The notes under the pieces were generated by a model. The model saw nothing but the letters and a program-made list of their open reading frames with translations. It was not told the origin of the DNA and searched no databases. Positions 42,772-48,280 of a stretch of DNA of 63,697 nt are shown one piece after another. The DNA lies in the NCBI GenBank assembly GCA_045602925.1, contig JAZSCN010000025.1, forward strand, positions 1-63,697, given 5' to 3'. How positions within the stretch are numbered: the stretch's first letter is position 1; every line of letters begins with the position of its first letter. This DNA is from UBA7477 sp045602925 (GTDB taxonomy: Bacteria; Bacillota; Clostridia; Oscillospirales; Ruminococcaceae). Position numbers and translations under genes: made by a program.

Positions 42772-43046
42772 AGCCTGTTTTCCTTTCTGATAGAGATAAG
42801 ATAGTCAGATATTTGCATAATTCTGCAGTACTCCTTGTCCGTGACCAAATCATTAGCGAGAGTGCGGAGAAGGTGTAGTTCATCTTTAAGCTCGCCAATG
42901 TTGTCTACGTCGTATACTTTGTCCATAAGTTCAACGGAGTGTATCTTGTTGTTTATCATATCGTATTCGAGTGCTTCAACCTTATCGAGCATAGTGTAGA
43001 GATTGATACGCACACGAGCACTAACATAGTACTTCCTAACACCCAT
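42768..43046 (-). CDS. Unrecognised helical protein (92 aa), paralogue of the 108-aa protein at 44335
   Basis: The protein shares most of its first 65 residues with the gene at 44335-44661 (both have RKYYV near the start, then EYDMI, N(K/T)IHSVELMDKVYD and NIGELKDEL). It is predicted to be a coiled helical protein. No function was recognised. It has no tail of its own, but the next gene does and overlaps it by four bases. An untagged partner before a tagged protein resembles an antitoxin-toxin order, which is speculative. Confidence 0.66.
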   Translation of the reverse strand: MGVRKYYVSARVRINLYTMLDKVEALEYDMINNKIHSVELMDKVYDVDNIGELKDELHLLRTLANDLVTDKEYCRIMQISDYLISIRKENRL

Positions 43047-43079
43047 TTTTCTTACTTCCTTTCTGTCAGAGATAAGAAA

Positions 43080-43100
43080 AGTGTGTCTTTAAGACACACT
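43080..43100. repeat. GTGTGTC palindrome copy 14
   Basis: AGTGTGTC-N5-GACACACT. The left flank reads TTCTGTCAGAGATAAGAAA, the outer arm shared with other copies. Confidence 0.9.
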
Positions 43101-43110
43101 CTCTATTTCA

Positions 43111-43284
43111 TCAATCTAAGTTTTCATCAAAAAGCGTTTTTAAAGTAACCACAGCATTTACATCAACATCATACTGCTTTGCCGTTTCGCCTGCGTGATT
43201 GCTTATAAGCAGTTTTAAAAGTCGAAATTCATCATCTGTAAACTCGTGATGTATGCCGTTTTCAAAATACATTTCGTTTTTCAT
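43111..43284 (-). CDS. Unrecognised small protein (57 aa)
   Basis: This short gene begins MKNEMYFENGIHHEFTDDEF at an ATG (43282-43284) seven bases after GGAGG. That SD is continuous with the stop codon of the tagged gene upstream. The protein is helical and acidic, and it ends shortly before palindrome copy 14. No family was recognised. Confidence 0.65.
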   Translation of the reverse strand: MKNEMYFENGIHHEFTDDEFRLLKLLISNHAGETAKQYDVDVNAVVTLKTLFDENLD

Positions 43285-43295
43285 ACGTTTTCCTC

Positions 43296-44015
43296 CTATC
43301 TACTCAGACCTTCGCTCTCCGTCAGGTCGAGAACGTCATCGTCATCGTCGTTGGTGGAGTTAAATTCCTTGTATAATTGCTCGCCAAGAACCTTCATAAC
43401 TGCCTGACGAAACTCCTCATCGTGTGTCAGCCTATATACACTTACAGTATTCATAGCTGTTTTCTTTGCTTCTTCTCCCAAAACCTCTCCAAAAATATTG
43501 TATATGTCTTGTTGTGATTTTTCATCAAGAGAGAGCATAAGCTTAGAAAATTCAATAGGGTTTTCTATGTTGCCGACAAAATCAGCAGTAAGCTCGTAGG
43601 CGTGTTCTCTGTCTGTGGTAGTCAGTATTTCTTGCAGTATTTGTTGCGAGTGCTGTGGGCTTGGATACTTCATCATAGCTTCTGCAATCTGCTGTATATG
43701 TGCAGGGTGTATCTCGCTCGGTGTGTATATCCAATGCTCTTTGAGTGTATCTCCATCACAAGCTGTAGGGATTGACTTAGCCCAATCACGTTGTTTCTGA
43801 TATACTCGTCCGTCACCCTGTGACACTCCGTTGACAAGCTCTGCTACAGTTTCAACTGCCTTGTTGTAGCCTAGCTTCTCAACTAGCTTTGCGATTGTAT
43901 AGGAAGGCTTGTTGTGGCGTGTTTCTTCATACACTTCAATTAGTGTGTTTCTGTTTGCCTTAATCTGAGCAACTTGCTCTCTTATCAAGGCTCTATCTGT
44001 TGCGTCAATTATCAT
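43296..44015 (-). CDS. Unrecognised tagged helical protein (239 aa)
   Basis: An all-helical protein with the segments SYTIAKLVEKLGYNKAVETV and TACDGDTLKEHWIYTPSEIHP, the kind found in uncharacterised proteins of Firmicute mobile elements. The tail DDDVLDLTESEGLSR follows an Asp-rich linker. AAAGGAAAA lies upstream of the ATG. Its stop codon adjoins the GGAGG of the 57-aa gene. Function is unknown. Confidence 0.7.
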   Translation of the reverse strand: MIIDATDRALIREQVAQIKANRNTLIEVYEETRHNKPSYTIAKLVEKLGYNKAVETVAELVNGVSQGDGRVYQKQRDWAKSIPTACDGDTLKEHWIYTPSEIHPAHIQQIAEAMMKYPSPQHSQQILQEILTTTDREHAYELTADFVGNIENPIEFSKLMLSLDEKSQQDIYNIFGEVLGEEAKKTAMNTVSVYRLTHDEEFRQAVMKVLGEQLYKEFNSTNDDDDDVLDLTESEGLSR

Positions 44016-44046
44016 AGTCTATTTTCCTTTCTGTTAGAATAAAGAA

Positions 44047-44069
44047 AAGTGTGTCTTAAAGACACACTT
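44047..44069. repeat. GTGTGTC palindrome copy 15
   Basis: Nine-base arms around TTAAA. Both outer arms are visible here: TTCTGTTAGAATAAAG on the left and TTATCTGCTCAGA (coding for the tag end) on the right. Confidence 0.9.
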
Positions 44070-44070
44070 G

Positions 44071-44298
44071 TTATCTGCTCAGACCTTCGTATTCCGTCAG
44101 GTCGAGTGGCTCGTCGTAGTCGTAGTCGAATAGGGTAATCTCGGTGTAGCGTTTAACAGGTAGCTTATCCACAGTTAATCCTGTCTTTTTCATTTTCCTT
44201 TCAATTGCGTCCAAATCCTTGCCCAACACAAAACCCATAACAGCGAGTGCTTTAGTTCCACTATCATTTATATAAGCTTTAATCTTAAATGTTTTCAT
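44071..44298 (-). CDS. Unrecognised small tagged protein (75 aa)
   Basis: Sixty residues of a small alpha-beta fold (MKTFKIKAYINDSGTKALAV, later LDAIERKMKKTGLTV) are joined to DEPLDLTEYEGLSR. It is the shortest tagged protein. That makes it the cleanest example of tail plus a minimal domain. AAAGGAG precedes the ATG, and a variant palindrome lies just upstream. Confidence 0.7.
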   Translation of the reverse strand: MKTFKIKAYINDSGTKALAVMGFVLGKDLDAIERKMKKTGLTVDKLPVKRYTEITLFDYDYDEPLDLTEYEGLSR

Positions 44299-44312
44299 TT
44301 CTTTCTCCTTTC

Positions 44313-44335
44313 AAGTGTGTCACGATGACACACTT
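44313..44335. repeat. GTGTGTC palindrome copy 16 (variant loop)
   Basis: AAGTGTGTC-ACGAT-GACACACTT: the stem is kept while the loop is replaced. This shows that selection or copying maintains the inverted repeat rather than the whole sequence. Confidence 0.9.
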
Positions 44336-44661
44336 TATCTTCCCAAAAATGCGTATGACGAGTCTTCTTCACTAAGTCCGTTGTCTATACAAGTTGCATA
44401 TCTCATACAATCACGATAGTCAGATATCTGCTTAATTCTGCCGTACTCCTTGCCTGTGACCTTATCATAAGCGAGAGTGATGAGACTGCGTAGCTCATCT
44501 TTAAGCTCGCCAATGTTGTCTAGGTCATATACTTTGTCCATAAGCTCAACGGAGTGTATCGTGTTGTCTATCATATCGTATTCGAGTAGCTCAATCTTAG
44601 TGAGCATAGTTTCGAGATTGGTACGCATACCAGCGTTAACATAGTACTTCCTAATATCCAT
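44335..44661 (-). CDS. Unrecognised helical protein (108 aa), paralogue of the 92-aa protein
   Basis: Helical protein beginning MDIRKYYVNAGMRTNLETML. It is paralogous to the protein at 42768-43046 over about 65 residues, with an extra C-terminal segment of about 20 residues. AAGGAG lies before the ATG. It follows parB closely and precedes a tagged small gene, like its paralogue. No function was recognised. Confidence 0.66.
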   Translation of the reverse strand: MDIRKYYVNAGMRTNLETMLTKIELLEYDMIDNTIHSVELMDKVYDLDNIGELKDELRSLITLAYDKVTGKEYGRIKQISDYRDCMRYATCIDNGLSEEDSSYAFLGR

Positions 44662-44676
44662 TGTTTTCGCTCCTTA

Positions 44677-45732
44677 CTATCCTATACTCTCAATGAGTTC
44701 GATTATCTTCTTTTCAACTTCGCTCTCCTGCATATCTGAAGTAAACAGGTGAGGGAAGTATCCCTTTAGCTTAGCGAAGAACAGGCTTTGCTTATCGGTT
44801 GTAGCTGTAGTAGTGTTTCCTTCTGTATCGGTATCTGCTTCGTTTTCCGAAGGTATCTCCTTGCGTTCTGATTCCGAAGCGAATACATATTCATCTAGGT
44901 CGTTAAGGTCAAATCTAGGCTTGTATGCCACTAGCTGTTCGAGATACTTGATTCTCTTGTGTGGTAGGTTGCAAGCTTCGAGCGTCAGATATTCAGCTAG
45001 GGTGTTCTGCTGGCGTTCCGACAGCTCTCTATCTTCAGGTAGCTCGCTCTCATCAGCGTATCGCACTAGCAGATTGTAGAGTGGCTCTGCGTCGTTGACG
45101 TTAATATCACCCTTGCCGAAGAAAGTCTGCAACGCTTCTGTGAAGTTGCAAATCTTAACGTACCTGTACATCTGCTTACGCTTGATGTCAAACTTGGTAG
45201 CTATCATATCTGCTGTAGTGAGGGAATCGGAGCCTGTGTCTTTGTTGCTACGTCTGTGCTTCAGATAATGTTTGAAGATTCTAGCAAGCTCTAGGGGAGT
45301 AGGCTTGTCACGTTGAATGTTGCTATCTATCATACAATCGTATGCTTGCTCGTCGGTATTGCAATCCTTTTGAATGACAGCTTTAGCTGTAGGAATTTTT
45401 AAATCCTTGAGAACTTCAACTCTTGTATGACCTGCGAGTATTTCATACTCACCAAAGCCTTTATCTCTGACAAGTATCGGTGTCAGTTGTCCGTGTTTTG
45501 CTATAGAATCTCTAGTAGCTTTGTACTTTGTAGACTTATGCTCAATATCAAAGGGCTGTGCTTCTCCGTCGCAGTCCGAGAAGTTGATGAGCTTAGATAG
45601 GGGAATCGTGATATAGTCCGATGTAGGTGCAGGAACTTTAGCTGATGTTGTCAGGTCGAGTTCTTCGTCAGCTCCTTCGATTTCTGCTCCGAAGCTTTTA
45701 GCTCGGTTAAGTAAGTTGATGTCGAGTGCCAT
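44677..45732 (-). CDS. ParB/Spo0J-like partition protein
   Basis: The ParB N-terminal nuclease-like/CTPase domain of this 351-aa protein is seen in SIAKHGQLTPILVRDKG and EILAGHTRVEVLKDL, followed by a helix-turn-helix region (ELARIFKHYLKHRR, DMIATKFDIKRKQMYRYV). It should bind a parS-like site and work with ParA to keep the element during division or while circular. Its N-terminus contains ADEELDLTTSAK, coded with the same CTCGACCTGAC bases as the C-terminal tail, but at residue 20-30 instead of the end. The start lies two bases downstream of the parA stop. Confidence 0.9.
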   Translation of the reverse strand: MALDINLLNRAKSFGAEIEGADEELDLTTSAKVPAPTSDYITIPLSKLINFSDCDGEAQPFDIEHKSTKYKATRDSIAKHGQLTPILVRDKGFGEYEILAGHTRVEVLKDLKIPTAKAVIQKDCNTDEQAYDCMIDSNIQRDKPTPLELARIFKHYLKHRRSNKDTGSDSLTTADMIATKFDIKRKQMYRYVKICNFTEALQTFFGKGDINVNDAEPLYNLLVRYADESELPEDRELSERQQNTLAEYLTLEACNLPHKRIKYLEQLVAYKPRFDLNDLDEYVFASESERKEIPSENEADTDTEGNTTTATTDKQSLFFAKLKGYFPHLFTSDMQESEVEKKIIELIESIG

Positions 45733-45734
45733 AG

Positions 45735-46520
45735 TTATTTACTCCTTTCAATATACTCTTTGGCGAGGTCGAGATATACATCTCTAAGTGTGTTGCCTTT
45801 AATCTGTACACAAGGCTTGTGTACAGATAGTGATTTTTCAATCTGTTCAAAACGGAATGGGATTTGTGCGTTAAACACATCATTCCCAAAGTGTTCGGTT
45901 ATCAGGTTAGCAAGGTCATTCGATGTCGAGCCGATAGCAAGCTTCTTGTTAATTAGCACTCCTGCAAGCTTTAGATTAGGGTTGCAATCCTTACGGATTT
46001 TGTCTATTGCCGTATATACAGGGAAAAGTCCAAAGAAGGAGTACTGCCCACACTCTGTTACGATGATTACATCGTCTGAAGCGGACAATGCTTCAGGTGT
46101 GAGATATTCTTCAAGGCTATCCTTACAATCTAAGATGATGTAATCGTACTTGCTGAAGACTTCGTTCTTTAGTGCGTTGCGAATAATAAACTTATCTCCG
46201 TCTGACAGGACAGGGATTTTAAGAAGTGTTTTCCTAGAGGACGGAGCATAGTCGATTCCGACCTCACTATGTCTGATTGATGACTCTACTATATTATCGT
46301 CAACTAGTGGAATTTCCGAAGCGTACAACTGCATAACCTGTGAGAAAGTCGGCTTGCCGTCGTCTTCAAATTCAAAAAACTGTGCCACGTTTTGTTGTGG
46401 GTTAATGTCGATAATACATACACTCTTGCCTAGATGTATAAGACCACCTGCAAGGTTGATAGCTGTTGTCGATTTGCCGACACCTCCTTTTTCTGATATG
46501 ATTGATACTGTTCTTGCCAT
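45735..46520 (-). CDS. ParA/Soj-like partition ATPase
   Basis: This 261-aa protein has the deviant Walker A motif KGGVGKSTTAIN at residues 11-22, and a typical IDINPQQN segment. It partners the ParB encoded just downstream. ParA moves or anchors DNA through ATP-dependent binding. On an ICE this pair stabilises the excised circle or assists copy control. GGAGG lies eight bases before the ATG, and a terminator and a palindrome lie upstream, separating it from the integrase gene. Confidence 0.93.
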   Translation of the reverse strand: MARTVSIISEKGGVGKSTTAINLAGGLIHLGKSVCIIDINPQQNVAQFFEFEDDGKPTFSQVMQLYASEIPLVDDNIVESSIRHSEVGIDYAPSSRKTLLKIPVLSDGDKFIIRNALKNEVFSKYDYIILDCKDSLEEYLTPEALSASDDVIIVTECGQYSFFGLFPVYTAIDKIRKDCNPNLKLAGVLINKKLAIGSTSNDLANLITEHFGNDVFNAQIPFRFEQIEKSLSVHKPCVQIKGNTLRDVYLDLAKEYIERSK

Positions 46521-46565
46521 TGTTCATTCCTCCTGTTTGTTTTTTAAGTGTTCGTAATTTGATAT

Positions 46566-46597
46566 ATAAAAAAGCAGTTGATTTTAGTCAACTGCTT
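46566..46597 (-). terminator. Intrinsic terminator (AGCAGTTGA family, copy 3)
   Basis: AAGCAGTTGA / TCAACTGCTT with a T run on the minus strand, between the integrase gene and parA. Confidence 0.82.
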
Positions 46598-46623
46598 AGT
46601 TTCTGTTCTGTCAGATAATAAAA

Positions 46624-46644
46624 AGTGTGTCTTTAAGACACACT
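46624..46644. repeat. GTGTGTC palindrome copy 17
   Basis: AGTGTGTC-N5-GACACACT. The left flank TCTGTCAGATAATAAA is the mirror image of the outer arm seen right of copy 1. Confidence 0.9.
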
Positions 46645-46666
46645 CTCTATCTGCTGTTGTACTCAA

Positions 46667-47590
46667 TTAAGACATTTCACAGAAAAACTTGTTAAGCCGT
46701 TCTGCACTCTGTATCTTAGCTTCTGTTGAAACGTGCGTATAGGTCGCAAGCGTGAAGCTTGCAGTAGCGTGTCCGAGATTGTGCTGTACTGTCTTTATGC
46801 TGTCACCAAGCTCTAGACAGTTAGTAGCGTAGGTGTGCCGAAGGTCGTGAAACCTAGCCGTCGGTCTACCTATCTTAGTTGCGAGTTCTTTAAAGTCATT
46901 GATGATAGTCTTTGCTCTAAGGTGGTCACCGTTGTCTTTTCTGAAGAATACGAGGTTGAGTCTGTTGGAGAGGTAGCGTTGTTCTTGCTTTTCTTCTGAC
47001 AGCCATCGAGCAAGAAAATCAGGCAAGCTAACTGTTCTGACCTTGTTGTTCTTTAAGCTATTGAAGTGCCACCCTTCGCCACTACCGAAGTATGATAGTT
47101 GCTTCTCTAGGATTACTGTTTTGCGTGTCAGGTCTACACAATCCCAAGTCAGCCCTAAGACTTCTCCCTCCCTTGCTCCTGTGTAGAGAGCGAAGGTGTA
47201 GAGCAAGCCAAAACGATGAAACCTACAAAGGTCTGTGAACTGTCTAATCTCGTCAGGAGAAAATGGGTGGATTGCTTTTGCGACAGGTCGAGGTAACTTG
47301 ACCTTGTCGGCAGGATTGATACCGATAAGTCCGACATCTACTGCCGTCCTCAGAGCTTCGTGTACCACTCCGTTGATGTTGCGTAAAGTCTTAGCACTCA
47401 GTTGTTCATCACGAAACTTGCGAGTGTAAAATTCTTGCAGAGTTCTCTGTGTAATTTCTGCAATCTCATAAGAGCCGAGTGTATCTGCAAGGTGTGTGCG
47501 AATGACGGATGTGTAGTGCTTGTAGGTAGTACGCTTGATGTTGAGTGTATATATATCTAACCACTCATCAAGCCATTCGTTGAATAACAT
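46667..47590 (-). CDS. Tyrosine recombinase (ICE integrase)
   Basis: The N-terminal arm-binding/core-binding helices of this 307-aa protein (YKHYTSVIRTHLADTL) are followed by a catalytic domain. TGAREGEVLGL carries the first Arg, HDLRHTYATN the His-x-x-Arg pair, LGHATASFTLATYTHV the final His and Tyr nucleophile. It catalyses integration into and excision from the tRNA-Gln site. It is the first gene inside attR. The ATG at 47590 follows GGAGG by eight bases; an upstream in-frame start at 47632 lacks a site. No separate excisionase was recognised. Confidence 0.95.
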   Translation of the reverse strand: MLFNEWLDEWLDIYTLNIKRTTYKHYTSVIRTHLADTLGSYEIAEITQRTLQEFYTRKFRDEQLSAKTLRNINGVVHEALRTAVDVGLIGINPADKVKLPRPVAKAIHPFSPDEIRQFTDLCRFHRFGLLYTFALYTGAREGEVLGLTWDCVDLTRKTVILEKQLSYFGSGEGWHFNSLKNNKVRTVSLPDFLARWLSEEKQEQRYLSNRLNLVFFRKDNGDHLRAKTIINDFKELATKIGRPTARFHDLRHTYATNCLELGDSIKTVQHNLGHATASFTLATYTHVSTEAKIQSAERLNKFFCEMS

Positions 47591-47645
47591 ATAGATTGCC
47601 TCCTTTTTGATACCATTATATATATAGCTCAAATTAAAAGCAACC

Positions 47646-47668
47646 TTCGAATCCTTTTACCCCAACCA
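47646..47668 (+). other. attR core: duplicated tRNA-Gln(CUG) 3' end
   Basis: The 23 bases from TTCGAATCC to CCCCAACCA match 4620-4642 exactly. The bases before (GCAACC) are element sequence and do not continue the tRNA, so this is a tRNA remnant made by integration. Confidence 0.92.
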
Positions 47669-47677
47669 ATCGCAGAT

Positions 47678-47707
47678 AAGCCGTCAGAGTTTGACGGCTT
47701 GTTTTTA
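47678..47707 (+). terminator. Hairpin with T run between attR and host tRNA-Gln(UUG)
   Basis: AAGCCGTCA pairs with TGACGGCTT around a short loop and is followed by GTTTTTATAT. In the element-free locus it would lie between the two tRNA-Gln genes. The corresponding spacer hairpin near attL (about 4653-4674) has no T run. Confidence 0.7.
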
Positions 47708-47710
47708 TAT

Positions 47711-47786
47711 TGCCCCGTAGCCAAGCGGTAAGGCAACGGACTTTGACTCCGTCATTGCATGCGTTCAAATCGCATCGGGGCAACCA
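47711..47786 (+). tRNA. tRNA-Gln (anticodon UUG), host copy
   Basis: This is a 76-nt cloverleaf with acceptor stem TGCCCCG / CGGGGCA, anticodon loop CTTTGAC (TTG), T-loop TTCAAAT and an encoded CCA. It lies 42 bases beyond attR. Integration has moved it 43 kb away from the promoter at 4513, and no clear promoter is visible in the short spacer. Confidence 0.95.
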
Positions 47787-47797
47787 CAACACATTAG

Positions 47798-47834
47798 AAA
47801 CAGTCCTTTATTTATTTGGGACTGTTTTTGTTTT
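47798..47834 (+). terminator. Terminator after host tRNA-Gln(UUG)
   Basis: AAACAGTCC pairs with GGGACTGTTT, followed by TTTGTTTT. Confidence 0.85.
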
Positions 47835-48026
47835 ATAAGGGTTTATCATCTCCGGCTTTATAAAATGACAGCTTTTTCTATGTCCACTTTCAAGAAAATT
47901 AGTAAATTCATTTTGATTTTCGTTATAGTAAACAACCTCTAAGCCCGCCTTTAGTCAATTGTGCATAAAGAGTTTTACGGCACGCCAAAATAGTGCGTTT
48001 ATTCGTTGCAATTATGCCCAAAAGCC

Positions 48027-48055
48027 TTGCAAAACAAGGGAGATTGTGATATAAT
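48027..48055 (+). promoter_or_regulatory. Distal promoter-like site upstream of argG
   Basis: TTGCAA (48027-48032) and TATAAT (48050-48055) with a 17-base spacer would give a leader of about 220 nt before argG. From 47835 to 48026 I see no gene and no other clear signal. Confidence 0.55.
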
Positions 48056-48128
48056 TATCATGGTGGTGTGCGTATCTGTGCGATACCTGTGTCACTGTAA
48101 AAAGCATCTCGTTTTGAATATACAGTTT

Positions 48129-48232
48129 ATTTATGCATAAAATTGTGTTAATTTGCATAGAAAAGTGTATAAAATGTATTTTCTATGTATATTTAGCTGA
48201 ATTTATGCACAAATGCTTGCATATTATGCGAG
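48129..48232 (+). promoter_or_regulatory. Cluster of ArgR-like operators upstream of argG
   Basis: Several AT-rich inverted half-sites resembling ARG boxes occur in close order: TTATGCATAA (48131-48140), TTTGCATA (48152-48159), TGTATAAAATGTATT (48166-48180), ATTTATGCAC (48201-48210) and TGCATATTATGCG (48218-48230). The last overlaps the proximal promoter, so arginine-dependent repression by ArgR is likely. No argR is in the window. Confidence 0.6.
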
Positions 48233-48245
48233 AATGTTGTATAAT
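48217..48245 (+). promoter_or_regulatory. Proximal promoter of the arginine operon
   Basis: TTGCAT (48217-48222) and TATAAT (48240-48245) with a 17-base spacer, 35 bases before argG. Confidence 0.8.
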
Positions 48246-48280
48246 CAAAATAACATATTAGAATTGAAGGAGAATTTATT

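Larger units (their letters stand above)
4643..47668. mobile_element. 43-kb integrative conjugative element in tRNA-Gln(CUG)
   Basis: The element is bounded by the 23-bp tRNA direct repeat. A tyrosine integrase is encoded immediately inside the right end. Conjugation genes include a relaxase, VirD4, VirB4, VirB6-, VirB2- and PrgI-like proteins. Maintenance genes include ParA, ParB, SSB, a Toprim protein and a winged-helix protein. Toxin-antitoxin systems and surface proteins are cargo. Almost all coding is on the minus strand, unlike the flanking host operons. No recognisable VirB8 or cell-wall hydrolase was found, so those functions are missing, diverged or supplied elsewhere. The GTGTGTC palindrome family and the shared C-terminal protein tail occur throughout the element and were not seen in the flanks. 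Confidence 0.93.

Noticed and set aside
5733..44298. The shared tail as a trans-translation (ssrA) tag
   Set aside because: It is genome-encoded with a normal stop in each gene and does not resemble the Ala-rich ssrA peptide.
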